64,000 nucleotides of DNA, taken from the NCBI RefSeq assembly GCF_900496995.4, contig NC_044005.1, positions 17,675,363 through 17,739,362 on the forward strand, read 5' to 3'. A program made the translations under genes and the position numbers. The DNA comes from Aquila chrysaetos chrysaetos. Its lineage: Eukaryota > Chordata > Aves > Accipitriformes > Accipitridae. This document shows positions 1 through 13,205 of the stretch, in pieces; within the stretch, counting starts at the first letter, position 1, and each line of letters begins with the position of its first letter. Below the pieces are notes generated by a model. The model saw only the letters and a list, made by a program, of their open reading frames with translations, had not been told where the DNA came from and did no database searches.

Positions 1-1
1 T

Positions 2-506
2 GACAGGTAACAAATTTTGCATAGTCTCTGTTGACCATAGCATACTGACAAACACTATCATCAAAAGCCTGCAATACTGTGTCTTCCACGATGGCAGGTA
101 CTTTCTGTGTCATTTGTCTAACAACTGTACCATACAAGTTCTTCCGGAAACCATAAGGAGGGCTTGAGTGCTGAGGAAAGGACTCTCCCAAATAGAGTTT
201 CACTGCTAACCTGGGGCCAAACTTTGCTCTGAGTTATATTTCCATAACTTCTCTGAAGGTAGAAGTAGCTTTTTGAGCGATACTGTGCGTGTAATTTTGC
301 CCCACAGTCCCATTGAGTATTGTCAGATTTAACATATCAATACATGGAAGCATTTCTACCTTCTCTCCATTTTGTCCGTATGCTGCAAAAAGGACCATGT
401 GGGGTCTCAAAATGCATGTACGTATGGGAGAAAATGGGAAATAAATGGAAAAAACCCAACTTTCCTTAAAATCAGGTGTTTGAATGGAAATTACTGCATC
501 TTTCAA
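2..506 (-). pseudogene. Unidentified coding-like stretch with one in-frame stop
   Basis: I do not recognise this protein. Read on the minus strand, one frame stays open from 506 to 237, meets a single TAA at 234-236, and then stays open in the same frame to the window edge, about 165 codons in all. The composition looks protein-like rather than random: three N-glycosylation sequons (NLT, NGT, NYT) fall within about 15 residues just before the stop, and the part after the stop reads like an ordinary globular sequence (for example PPYGFRKNLYGTVVRQM). The frame is closed upstream by a TGA at 516-518, and there is no ATG at its head (it opens on TTG), so this would be an internal or terminal exon, a retrocopy fragment, or chance. 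The sequons would suit a secreted or membrane ectodomain, but that is inference. The remainder lies outside the window. Confidence 0.3.
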
Positions 507-3500
507 ACATAGATTTCAAGGTGAGTAAAGGCAAATAATGCCATGCCAGCATTTTTACAGTTCATATATTCCTGCTGTTGACTTTTCACATGCACTTAGT
601 AGAAACAAAGACAGTTCTCCATCAGATTTTCGTGAGTTTTAGACCTGTTGCAGGCAGAAAGCAGATCTGTCATATTTTCCATCCATCAGTGTACAACCTC
701 AAGAAAGTCATTGTGTAATGCAATTGTGTTTAATGCGATGCTGTCAATAAAATGCCTCCATTTGGAGTAGTTAGTCTCCCAGGTAAGCTTTGGATTCCCA
801 TTTTATCTTCCTCACCACTGATTTTTTTGCTGGCCTGAATGAAGATACCAGTATTATCACTGAAGTATTTTCACTCAAATTGAGTATGCTTTGGTGAGGT
901 GTTAAGTTTCGTTCCTTACAATGTGTGCAGCAGCAAGATTTCTGCAGTGGTGAAACCCACTGAAGAGAACCCAGTCATCAGGCTCCCAGCTGTATCTGGT
1001 TTTGCAGCCTGTCTAGACGGGAGTGCTGTGTGCCCTTATGTGCTTTGAACTGGTGATTGCAAACACTGTGCAGATACTGTGGCTACAGGGGGAGGCGTCT
1101 GCAGCTCAGCGCACCACTCTAAATAGCACACTACAGTACCAGTGCTTTCTACTTTGGTGCTGACTGAACATTATGTAAATCTTCGATCCTGATATAAAAG
1201 CACTTTCTCTGGGTAATTAGGAATCTTAACCCTTTTTTCCCCCTGACGAATTGCTGCTGCTCATGTATTTGGCTGGAGATCAGCAGTGCCTGCCAAGGCA
1301 AATTACTGGAAATTAATTATCTGAGCCTGATCCAGAAGTTTTGACTCACCTCTTCAGCAGGTCCATTCAACCCAATGCGGTTATTTGAATCAATATGGAT
1401 TTGGAAGTGGGGCCCTCACTTTGTCAAGTTCTGCTGCTCCATGTGGTGAACAGCCTGACCACATCTTCACACTCCAGCTGGGTTTCTGCGCATTTAAATC
1501 ACGGCTTGAGAACATGTAAAGCTAAAGAATTTCATAGTTTTCAGGTCCATATTAAATGGATAGACGTTGCCATCAAGCAAACTTCTCATTGACAGGAATC
1601 CATTGACTTCCACTCATTCACAGTCACTTGCTTCACATACACATAAAACAGCTCACTTGTGTACTCACAAGTACAGACTGTCCCTGTTAGATGGAATATG
1701 TTCAAGGAAATTTTTGACCTGTGTCTGTAGAGCTGTTATTTAGAGTGTTTTTCCTTTCTGCATGCAGAGATTTTCTGATACTGTCTAAATTAAGTAAATG
1801 CTGAAAGGGGTTTGCCCATGAAACTATCTTCAAAATACCCTGCTGGAATACTGACATTATGTAGTGGATATTTCATAATGTTCCTAAGTACATTAGCATT
1901 TACATAGTGCTCAGCGTTGGGGCACCAAAATGTTTTATTCTTTCTGAAACAAGATTGTGGATGCACTCAAGAACTATGGTGGCAAAAGGTCAGAATACAT
2001 ATCGTATGGAAGGGTGCTTCCCTTGCCTTAGGAAGTTTGTGTCTCCTGGAAAGAAGTGGGTGCTCTCTGTAGGCATATCCTGCTATATTTCTGCTGCTGA
2101 ATAGTTTAGCTTGTTTTTATCATTGCAGCATTCTCTTTATGCTCTCATTTTGTCATTTTCCAGAATCTGTGTTTTGTTTTGTTTTGTTTTTAAGACAAAG
2201 AGCTGTAAAACCAAGTATCCAGAATTGCTGTTGATGAGATTTAAGCTACCATGTTTTTCCTCACATGTGCAAAGGGTTAGGAGCACATGATCACGTAGCG
2301 TAGCTGAGTGGTAAGTTGTTAAACTGGGATAACTCCATTGCTTTTGATCCTTTGCCCACACCCCAAGATTACAGGGTCTTAATATCTGAAGTGAAAAGCA
2401 ATGTTATTGAATTAGTGGTAAGAACTGATTTAGTAGTGGAATAAAGAAATGCTAAGTTACCATCTGAGACATCAGAAAACTATCTGTAAAATGCAACTTC
2501 TTGAGTTTCTTTCACAACCGAAAAAAAAAACCAACCCCAAACCATGGACTTCTGCCAGTTTTTGCAATTCCATGGAAGTAAAAAAAGCAAGCAAGCAAGC
2601 TATAAAGTGGGAAGCTGCTGTTACTGTGATCATAGCATGGGAGTGAAACTAATAGTTTAAATATGTATTAAATAGCAATTACCCTGGCTTAAGTTAAAAA
2701 TATTGCATTCAAAATATAGGGAGATCACAGTTGTATGTTTGCTTTATTGATTTTGCGAATCATAAGATCTACACACATGCAAGCATCCCTGGCACAACCC
2801 ATTTTGCAAATGGCACGATCAGTCTTCTAGGTTACTGTAGTACTAAAGACCAAGAAAACCACCCAATATCAGCAACATCTAAGCTGTGGAAGAAAAATCA
2901 AATTAAGCTGAGAATGAAATCATAAAGTGTTTGGATGTTAATGTAATGAAATCCAAGATAAAAAGTACAATGAAATGGGTGAAGTATTTTCCAGAATCTC
3001 ATCCCCAAAGGTATTTTCAGTTAAAAAATCATGCTACAGAATACTTAGTAGAGAGAGAAACAATTCCTGAAGGAGGAAAAAGAGGAGAATCAGTGATCAG
3101 GCAAGTGAGAAAAGGCGCAGGGCGTAGTGATGGGAATCAGACATCTTATGCTTGAAAGTAAGAACCTGTTTAAGGAAGTGGCATATCTCCTGCTGCCATT
3201 GGAAGGACCGGAATCTTAACCACGTGGCTGATTAGGCTCAGTCTTGAAATAGCTTCATATGTGTTTGTATTTAAATTTGAGCATACTGCACTGTGGTCTT
3301 GTTTCCCCACCCAGTTGTTTTTTGTTTATTTTTTAAGGGCGAGAAGTGGGGAGCAAGGTGGAGAAAAGATTTTATGAATTCCTAAATAAAGGTGTTTGGG
3401 GGTTTTTAAGATTCTGTAGGCCCTTGACAGAAGCTGGTCTGTGACATCATCTAAAAAAACCCCAACAAGCAGCAATTCTGATTGATGCCATCTAAAATGT

Positions 3501-5544
3501 AAGTCAGCAATCCAAACTAATAATAGTAAGCTATGATTTTTCTGTGGAGGCCGTCCAAAGAAACACTACATCAGTAGAAATTTTTACCTGTTATTTGGAT
3601 AATGATATACAGCCCAATGTGAAAAGTTTAGAGCTTGCTTTAGAACATACTGTATATAATCAACAGCTATATGGTAATGGCATACTGTACACCTGCACTG
3701 ATGGCAGAAAACAGGCAGAGTTACAGAACCTTTTTGAAAACCCATTTGGGAGCACTCTTACAGCCTGGTTGTTGCCTATGTTATATTTCCCAGCAGCACC
3801 TCCTTTGTGGAGTCTGAAGGGCTGGAATTAGAAACCCAGCAGGAAAGAATGCTGAGATTTTGAATCTTTTTGCAGTTTGTGTAATAGAGGGAAGAATTAA
3901 TTCATCAAAAAGAGAAAGATATATATGCATTGTTTCTCAGGAGTGTACCCCAGAGGTTAAGACCAGGTTGGCATGAATGTGTCCATTCCTTTTATTGCCC
4001 TGGGGCAGCTGTGGGGAGGGCATTTGCTTTTGAGCAAAAAGGCAATGTTATGATCCAAATTCTGCTTGTAGCAGTTTTCCCACGAAGCTCAGTGGGACTT
4101 TCTTGACCCCACTCACTTTACTCAGGTAAGCAGTAAGTTTACGTACCCGTGTGATAGAGAGTTACTGGCAGAGGACCTCCTCTAGAGCCAGCTTTCTTCT
4201 TTTCCAAATTATTCCACTCTGCATGGAAAGTACAGCTGGACACGCCAGAGGAATGTTTTTGTGAGATGCCTGATTGATTGTTCTTTCTATATTTTCTGGC
4301 TGTCGAATAGAGTCCAGCCAGGCTAAATGTTTCCAAACAGCAAATCCTTCCAAAAAGGGGAAGATCATCTAAATGTAATTTGAAAGTGTATTAGGCTGGC
4401 TTTCTTGTATTTCCACTTTTTCACATTTAAATATGATTCACTTGGACATCTGAATGAAATAGTTCAAGAACTTTGACATTTTCCTACTTCAGGAAAACAA
4501 AATGAAACGGTTCTCAGAGGATCCTCGTAAAAGCCTTTTGCTGTGTGCTTAATCGCAGGCAGCAGGAGGTGCAGAATTCCAGCAAGGTGCCTGGGGAGCT
4601 GCACGTGTCGCGTTTCCTCTGCCCTTTGTACATGGACTCACAGGCACGCACACTTCCATATCGCTTCCTGAGCGCTGCACTGCACCGCTACTTTATTATA
4701 CTCAAATTGTCTCGGCAGCAGCTGGGAAGGGTGAAATGGCAACCATAGAGAGAAAGGCAGAGGGTTGTTCTTAATGGTATCAGCTGATAGACTTAATTGT
4801 ATGTTTACTTTAGAACTGAATTTTCAAAAGGGACTTATAATTTTGAGTGCTCAGTTTGAGAGACTTAGGGCTTTTTTCTTTTATTCAGAGATTATCCAGT
4901 GTTTGCTTTTTCTGTGAATTACAGCTGGAAGTTTGGGGGCTAGGCCAAGTCCCCCTCCCTTTTTAAACAGCATGTTGTTGGCGTTTAACAGCAGCTATCC
5001 AATGTCTGCAGATACTGGGTCATGTCTCTGATCCATTAGCCTTTTTAGCGTCTCATTTGTATTGAAGCATACCTCAAATTAAAAGCAACGTGAGGTCATT
5101 TAGAAAGAAATCATCATCTTTTACTGAGTTACTTACATTGCAAATCGTACTTACAGTGACTTCCCCACCCCCTTTTTTTCTGTTGTGGTGATTTTGTTAA
5201 ACATGACAGATAATGACATCTTAGTTGATCCTCTGGCTATTGTACTTAAAAATGGCTGGTTTTGCTTAATTCACTTTTAATTCACCAGTTGCCTTCAGCT
5301 TACAATAAAAATGAATGCAAACTACGTTTAAAAGCTTTAGAAGGCAGATCTGACAAATGCAACACAGGATTTAAAGACATAAGGCAATTGGCCACTCCTA
5401 CCAAATCATATCAAAACTAATGAGAGGGTTTGGGATCGACAGAACTCTTCAGTAATTTGGAGCTTCCTGACAGGCAGCTAAATCTACTGCTGTCAGAAGT
5501 TGGGCACCATGTTGAAGTCAAAGCAGAGGAACATTCTGGGAAAC
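507..5544. other. Non-coding stretch, no gene seen
   Basis: No convincing exon or intact gene was found; open frames here are under 100 codons and show no recognisable family. Short simple runs occur, such as a TTTTG run near 2170 and AAGC repeats near 2585. At about 4050-4140 the wording around 'atgatccaaattctgct' and 'ctcagtgggactttc' resembles an old amniote interspersed repeat, but I cannot name the family with confidence. Confidence 0.6.
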
Positions 5545-6015
5545 GTGGGAACAGAGGACTAGAAGGGATTGCCTGGGTCATCAAGTCCAGTTTTCTACTG
5601 TTGTAGACATCCATGTTTCATAATCCCTTTCATTAAGTTACCAAGATCTATCTTAAAACTAGTTAGATTGTTTGCTCCCACCGCTCCCCTTGGCTGGCTG
5701 TCACAGAACCTCTTTCTTCTGATGGTTAGAAGCCTTCTAATTTCCAACCTAAATATATTCATGGCCAGCTGACGCCCATTTGTTCTTTTGCCAACACTGT
5801 CCTGAAGCTGAAAAAAACTCTTCCCTCTCCTTCACTTCAATCCCTTGATGCAGGAGATAGCATGTCTGCTGCACTATTCAATCTAGGTCCATTCTCCAGG
5901 GATGCCCTTCTCTGAGCAAGCTGGTCACTGTTTTAGTTCAGTCTTTTTGACTATGAATAGTGGGGTTTGACCACAGTATGCCAGTGTGAGATCTTACCAG
6001 TGCCTTGTACGAAAG
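5545..6015 (-). mobile_element. Old CR1-type LINE fragment (3' end at left)
   Basis: On the + strand the left end reads like the reverse complement of a CR1 3' tail ('agaagggattgcctgggtcatcaagtcc'-type wording near 5560). It continues through segments typical of CR1 3' sequence, such as 'ctaatttccaacctaaat' near 5738 and 'catttgttcttttgcc' near 5777. It is clearly more decayed than the two long copies at 18 kb and 52 kb, with no usable reading frame, so it is an old insertion. Boundaries are approximate because divergence blurs both ends and no target duplication could be made out. Confidence 0.7.
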
Positions 6016-9000
6016 GGGCAGCCCAGCCTTAACTCTGCTGTGAGCACCTCGGTTCAGAGTAGTGGTTCCAAATTAAACTGGTAACTCAGATGTGAAAGAG
6101 CGTATCTGCAGTTGTCACAATATGAACGTTGCAGTTCTTAAGCAGAAAGGTAGTGCAAGCTAAGAAATAGGTCTTACCCAGTATCCAGGCTTACAGCATG
6201 AAAGTTTTAGTTTAAAAATGTGCCCGTGAGACTTTTCAATAGAATCATAATAATGTCGTGCTAATTAAAGCTGCCCATGAATTAATTTGTCCTATACGAT
6301 GCTGTTGATCATCCTCAGACAATGTGAACAGTCTTCTTTATTAGGCTGGGCATCTATGAGATTGCTTGCAATGAACTAATACATTTGTGTAGGGTGAATA
6401 ATAAACTGAAACTGATTTAAAATAAACTAGCTCTGTCATAGATTTAAAGTACTTAGGATTTGGAAAGCCTTGCTTTACCAGTAGATGGCACAAATCAGCT
6501 TGATTTGGTTTCAGAACATGTATAAAGAATATGTCGAATAAATAATGAATTGAAATGGTAATAAAGTTCTTCTATTTATGGTAACTAGATGTCAGCAAAA
6601 ATTATAAACAGGAGAGTAACATTCATATTTTGCATTATATTGCCACAGTGGGCTTTTTGGTTAAAATAATTTATCTGCCAATACACTAAACTCTGCATTT
6701 TAAGGGATTTTGACTCTATCTTGGCCTATTCAGACCTAAGCAGAAAAGTCAAGGCAGTCAGTGGTTTTGGATCTGGTCTTGATTTCATGAGTGCAGATCT
6801 CGTTTTGTCTAGACACTTTGCCTTGCATATAGTGCAGATTTGAGTTTATTTCGTTGGTAGGGTAGTTTGTTTTTTCTTCCAAGAGAGAATACAGTCTCAC
6901 ACTAAATCTTTCATTCCAGCTGTTTAAATACCAGCTGGCGAAGAGTTTCATCCATTAAATTGCCAACTCTTTTTAATTGGGCTGATTTTAGCTGAGGGCA
7001 TTTGGTACTTTGGAGAACAGCTCTGTATCTTGGAAGGCACATCCCACACTGAGATGTGGAGGAGTGATTCTGACAAAACTCTTGCCTCATTCTCCACCCC
7101 TCCCTTGCCAACCATGTGGCCACGTTTTTCATGGGGAATCCCAGCCCTGGTGACTGGACAGATTGGCTCCTTACTTTACAAAACAGGGCCGTATTACGGA
7201 GCAACGAGGCAGTCCCAGATCAGCCAGCTACCTCCCTGTCCTCCACCCTGCTGGCAACCAGAGAATCATGGCCCATTTTCCCTCTGTCTTTCTCTGTCCC
7301 TTTCTTTTCTTCTACCAGGTCTCTTCACTGTAGGTTCCTTGCAGGCACCATCACAGCATATTCGCTTCAGAGTTTGCAAGGATGGTAGATTTTTCCTTAC
7401 AAGACCACAGCCTTTGTATGACTTAGTTGAGGACGTTTCTTGCAACAGGAGAAAATACAAGAAAGAAAAAAACTGGGTATGTTAATTGGCCTTGTTTGAA
7501 AGTTGATTTTGTCAGCCTGATAGGATTAATTCGATTCTGTTATCTAGCACAAAAGGAATTCTGGTTCAACCTTCTGTAAAAGGTCATCAGTAACTGGATG
7601 AAAAAAAGCTGTTTTGGTAGGAGGACTTGGAACAACAACACAGGATCTTGAAACAATTTTATATTTTATTAACTGAAGGGCTGATCAATAGCTAATTATT
7701 GTCGGGGTAAAAAAACCCCAACCTTTTAGCCACTTTCTTCCCTCATAAATAAAATTACAAAAAATCTCCTTTGAACTGTAGTGAGTCAATATAACTTGGA
7801 CAGACATTTACTCAGTTATGAGCTGTTAAATGAGGAGGTTTCCTTACCAGGGAAAATGGCACATCACATTGTATAATAGAAAAAAAAAAGCAAAATAACT
7901 GCCTTTCTCCCATTTCCTTTAACTTCTCTGTATGTAATGAATATATTACACCTCAGCCAAGGAAGTCAGTGGGGAAGGCAGCCAACAGCATGTGAAAGTC
8001 AGGTTTGAGTTATATTCTAGCTTGAAAGCTCTTTTATTTTTAAGTACTAGAGGGAGCTGTATTAGGAACTCTGCCAATTGTGTGTCACTGCAAAAGACTG
8101 TCCTGGAGGAGCTTGGGTGCCAAAGGAGAGGTGCTCAGGAGCTGTGTTTGTCCCCGAGTGACTCAAAAATCCCCCAAAGAGACAGCACAGAGGTGAGGGT
8201 ACTGCTAATGGCAACAGCCTGCAGCTGATGAGTTGGTGCTTCACAGCTCTCTGAAGATGACTCCGACTTGGCTCAGGTGTGGAGGATTGAACCTTGAATT
8301 AAAAAAGAGATTTGAAATAAAAGAGGAAGGCAGGATGGGGTTTTGGGGCTGTGAAAGCACGGAGGCAAAGGCCCCGTCTTTGGTGATGTGGGTGTCTTGG
8401 GTGACTGCTAGATGGCACTAGCACACGCTCGTCTCGCAGAGGTGGTGTGCAGCTGTGCAGGCAGATTTCCTCTGGGACTCCTGCCTGGCTCGTTCTGCAA
8501 GTGCGGTGGGACAGTGGCTGCACGTATCCTGACACAAACCTCTGCCCTCATCGCTACTTTCGTGACGGGATTTTAAGGATGGGAAAATTACTTTCCATTC
8601 ATGTAAACAGGAGCCTGTATTTCAGTGCTTTTAAACTTTAAAGGCACTTTGTGATTCTTTGAGAGTGAAGGATTTTGTGCAAATTTAATTACTGTTGTGA
8701 CACCGCACAGAGTCTGTACAACATAAAAGCCTGCATGGGTGAGCCTGGGCTTAAACATGACAACAGCCCTGCTGTGCTCAGCTGTGGATATTTTTATTGA
8801 TGAGGCTATTTTTTAAATGCTTGTAGCAAGCACAGAAAATGAAAAATTTCAGTCCTATGAGACTTACTGTGTAAATGGAGAGAGAAAACCCATAAAACCC
8901 ATCCTGGATGATCATCAAAGCTTGATAATTATTTTTATTAGTTGTGTAGCACCATTTCTGATTGCATTGGCAAGCTCAGTAAAAGGCGGTGCGCATTTTA

Positions 9001-12000
9001 GAAGGGATTAGGATGAAAGGAGGGTGTCTGCCTTTCCCTGTCCATGAGCTGGAAGGAGTTTCGTGTACAAGGAGCAGGCGGGAAGTGGAGGCAGAGGGAG
9101 TTACCGAGGAAGCAGCGGTGCCAGAGGCACTGGCATAATAATGGAAATGAAGAATAGGTGAAATTAAGAGCGGGGGTGTAGGCAGGGATGGACTTGTGCA
9201 GGGTCTGGAAGATTCCCTCTTGCCTCTGGTGTTTTCCAGGCAAATGCATACTCATCTAATCTTTGCTATGGAGTGTGAATATCACTCTTAAAATTTCTGA
9301 CTGTATCTAAAAGTACCACCTTCATTCTCCTTCCTCATGACCGAAAATTCAGACTGGGCTGTCTAGACTAGATGCTAACTTCCTTTGAAATCTGCTGCTG
9401 AGCACTCACATCATTTTTACACACTACTTACGCATATGCACACCTTATACACGAAAGGGGAACCCGTGATATGCATGGTACCCTTGGCTCTAATGTTAAG
9501 CTCACAGCACCCTTTGTGCAATGTTATGTTCATGGGGTTAATCCAGACATTAGCAGTCTAGTTATTACAAGGATATATATTTAAAGGAGTGTATGGAGTT
9601 ATAGTGATGATGAACTTAACCCTGATCTCTCCCAGATACTGATATGGCAACCAGTTTTGAAGGGTAGTATGAGATTGGTACTAAGATACCCTTTGGGGAC
9701 GTTTCATCTTTGACACTTCAGTCGAAAGAAACGATTAAAAATGGGACCTCCTGAGAGTCCAGATACCATTTAGAAAACTCCTAGGAGTAACCAAAGAGTT
9801 TGCCTCTCAAGGTAATGCTGTCTCAGCTGTACTTTAATGCCTCTGAATACTTGCTGTCCAGGCTTCCGCCACAGGGCAAATCCGGAGAAGCAGGATATCT
9901 TGTAGCACTGCTAGACTTGTAGCTCCAGGCTGTCTGCATGTTTTTGGGTCAGGTTTATGGTAGTTATAAATGACAACCTTGGTAAAGATACTTTAGGGAT
10001 CAAGGTGCCGGTTAGCTGATCATGATAGGATGGATTTCTGCCCTGTTACAGACCGGGTGCTTTTAACAGAGAACTGGTCTGGAATTTTTCAGTGATGTTA
10101 TGTTGTTGCTGTTATTGTTTGAATATACTTCAAAGAGTAAATACCAATTTCTTCATCCAAGATGGAATATCTGGACTGAAATTTTCTATACCTGAGTAGC
10201 CAGCCAGCTAATACCAACCAAGCTCCACCAAGAGCCCTTCCTAGGAACAGAGGGAGAGAGATGTAACTTGCTAAATGCCTTTCCAGGACCTCCTGGTAGC
10301 AGCGACTCTACACCTGTTTGTTCTTGGTCATTTGTTTCAAACCCAGGCTGTACCAGCGCCTGTTACGCTCAAGTATTGTTTTCTACACATTTTCTCTCTT
10401 TCATCTGCTGTCAAAATGAGAGGTTTATATGGAAGTGGCACTTAGCAAATAGTTATCTCCATTCATCTTCTAAGAAGAGACAGGGAACACAAGACAGAGT
10501 TTTGAGACACTGGCAGGAGGTGTTTATTTATAAATGTGATCAAAACATTGGAGGGGAAAAACAAATATAAATTTTGAAGATGTTTCTCTTTTAAAATGGT
10601 AGATAATGGGCAGTTGTAAATTTGTTTCACAAAATATTTTTCCAAATATTTTGAGTTTTCTGCATTTTGATATCGTTTCCTTCATCTTTTCCTTTTTGTT
10701 ACTTAGTGTAATAAGGTTAGTATTGTCAAAAGTGTGTGAGCGTGTTTTCCATCCTTTCCCTTCTTCCCATCTTCTTTTTTTTCCTTTGTGCCTCCTTGTG
10801 AACTTTCTAGAATGTTTAAGAATTCTTTAAAATCTTTTCTGATTTAAGAAAGACTACAGGATAGTAAGAGGGAGTAGTCATTTTATAACACTCATTCTGC
10901 AACTTTTTGCAGTTCTTATACCTTTTAAAACTAGTTTCTGTTTTCCCTAAGGGTGTTTTGGGTTTTCTAATGCTTCCAAACTGAGAAAGTATTCAAAATC
11001 AATTGGCCTAAAAAGAGAACAAGGAAGGATGAGTCCCCAAAACTCATTTGTTGAATTCAGTCAGCAAAAAGAAAAAAAGGGGGATAGAGGAAAAATTGAA
11101 AAGTCAGGAGCCTTTCTGAAAGAAAACTGAAGCCTTTTGTGAAAGTGAATTAGTTTCACGGATGCAGTATTTTCTTGAGGTTTTTGTTTTAAACATTTAG
11201 TTTATTTGTTTGTATAATCTCTACCACTCTAAGGTTTAATCTATATAAAATATTTTTAGGGCTATGCTAGTTATAGGTATAATTTAAAATAAATAATTAA
11301 TGGTAAAATTTGTAATGGTAGATTCCAAGTCAGAAGTTGCTTACAGCAGCACAAAAATATACTTCATGTGTACAGCCTCTTATACAATTGTTCCCAAGCT
11401 AGGTGCTTTGAAAGGCTCTACTGGTATGTTTAAAACTATACAAGTTTATGTTGTGAAACAAATCTTGTGTTAGACATGCTCTGAATGTTCCCATGGTATG
11501 AGCACACAAAATGCTTCTGCACAGCTCAGCTGTCAGGTACACGCCTGGTCTGTTATTGATGTCTAATCTCCATATACAATTTTGCCTAATTATGATCTAA
11601 ACTTAAGCTATCTAATTTTAAATTGTATTTGATTTTTTTTAAACTCTATTATTATTTTAAAACTCTGGTTTTTATATCATAGTCTTTCTTTGGAAGACCT
11701 GTGGATTAATTAGGGTAGAAAACTACCATGCAAATTGTAGTGACTGTGGTTTTAAATGGTCTGGGTTTATGCTTAAATGTCACTATAGTTAACCAACTGA
11801 GATTAATAATGTAATTATTTCAATGTGCAATACTTTTTAATTAATACAGGTACTTTACACATTAATACAGGTATTTCACACATGACAAAAGTAGTATATG
11901 ATGCTTTTTAAGATAGTCTGCTACTCCAAAAATATGTGCTAAGACTAAGCAATTTATATACTCTGCCTGTTACTAACAGCAGGACTGCTGACTTGTTGTC

Positions 12001-12799
12001 TTACTGCTTATTTATGTGTCCTCTCCACCTGTCATCTCCCATAGTCTTGTTTCTAAGCTTTTTGGTAGGGGCAACTGTTTTTTCATTGCCTGTATTTGGC
12101 ATGAGGACCATGTGCTATTGCAGTGGTAGTACAGTAATAACTAGAGTGTACAATTATTTGGAAATAATACGTATACTACCACCCAACATTCATTAGAAAT
12201 CAGTCAAATGCTTCTAATTCTAGTTATCATTTATGGAAGTGGGCATCTGTAATGCATAACTCAATGTTCTGGAGAGGACATTGGTAAAAACATAGCTGTT
12301 CTCATACTGGACTCTATCTGTCTGTGTCTTTGAGAAAAAATTCAGTTGTGTTTGTTAAAGTGGTTAGATTGCATCATCATTGTTACTTATTTCCTGGCTT
12401 GGTAAAGCCAATGAAGAAGAACTTCAAACATAGGAAAAGGGGAAGAAGTTGTTCCTGTGAAAAAGTCTGCTGGGAGTATGATTTTCTTCCTGTTTTTTTT
12501 TTTACTAATGGTTGTGATGGTGGGTCGTAGTAACACCATGTTAACTTTTTATTGCCTAGCATCAAGAGAAATTGGTTACTTGAAATCGGATCACTTGTTG
12601 CATATGAAATTCTTGTGTCTGATGGGTGACATGGTTTGTGAAGAATTTACTGTCCTTCAAAAAGCATGGAGGTTGTTTGACAGCATACTAGTTCTACAAT
12701 TGTCTTTAAGAAGGATTTAAATAGACACAAGGATAATGGGAGAAAGATGGATCATATAGGAGGGAGTGCATGGAACAGGGAAGGAGAGAGGGAGAAAGA
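6016..12799. other. Non-coding stretch, no gene seen
   Basis: No gene could be supported. The longest open frame (7030-7485, +) has no recognisable domain. AT-rich segments at about 10600-12200 contain a 21-bp duplication listed separately. A segment at about 6240-6300 carries two TAATTA-type cores in low-repeat sequence and could be a regulatory element; that is speculation. Confidence 0.6.
11840..11881. repeat. 21-bp tandem duplication (2 copies)
   Basis: Units at 11840-11860 and 11861-11881 both begin 'attaatacaggta' and end 'cacac', differing at two positions. It is a simple local duplication in AT-rich DNA with no associated gene. Confidence 0.85.
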
Positions 12800-13205
12800 G
12801 CCGGTCAATGAAGGTGATCCTTCCCCTCTACTCAGCACTGGTGAGGCCGCACCTGGAGAAAGTGTCCAGTTCTGGGATCCCTACTACAAGAGAGACGTGG
12901 AACTACTGAACAGTGTCCAGCAAAGGGCCACAAAGATGATTAAGATACTAGAGCATCTCTCATATGAGGAAAGGCTGAGAGAGCTGGGACTGTTTAGCCT
13001 GGAGAAGAGACAGCTCAGGGACGATCTCATCAATGTATATAAATACCTGAAGGATAGCTGTAAAGAAGATATTGGAGATAATTTGGAGATATTCAAAAGC
13101 CATCTGGACATAGTCCTAGGCAACCTGCTGTAGGTGACCCTGCTTGAGCAGGGGGTTGGACGTGATGACCTCCTGAGATCCCTTCTAACCTCAAACATTC
13201 TGTGA
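12800..13205 (+). mobile_element. CR1 LINE 3' fragment with internal deletion
   Basis: This is the 3' end of a CR1 retrotransposon in + orientation. In frame it encodes the end of the CR1 ORF2 protein, recognisable from VQRRATKM-like wording (here [19 protein letters not shown]) and from [18 protein letters not shown]. After 'YKYLKDSC' near 13065 the usual roughly 150-bp segment encoding the SDRTRGN region is missing, and the frame jumps straight to the final helix ([15 protein letters not shown], stop at 13131-13133). The 3' tail follows ('gagcagggggttggacgtga') and ends near 13205 with 'cattctgtga'. The copy is 5'-truncated, as most CR1 copies are. It is a dead element. Confidence 0.9.

Noticed and set aside
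513-526. Consensus-like donor 'caag|gtgagt' on the + strand near 520
   Set aside because: The + strand upstream has stops in all frames and no acceptor could be matched, so no exon is called.
2296-2355. tRNA-like stretch: an A-box-like 'tagctgagtggt' at 2301-2312 and a weak B-box-like piece near 2340
   Set aside because: The acceptor arms do not pair and the B box departs from consensus, so neither a tRNA gene nor a tRNA-derived SINE can be supported.
7030-7485. 151-codon open frame on the + strand
   Set aside because: No recognisable domain, a low-complexity stretch from a pyrimidine tract, and long antisense frames over the same DNA. Nothing supports coding.
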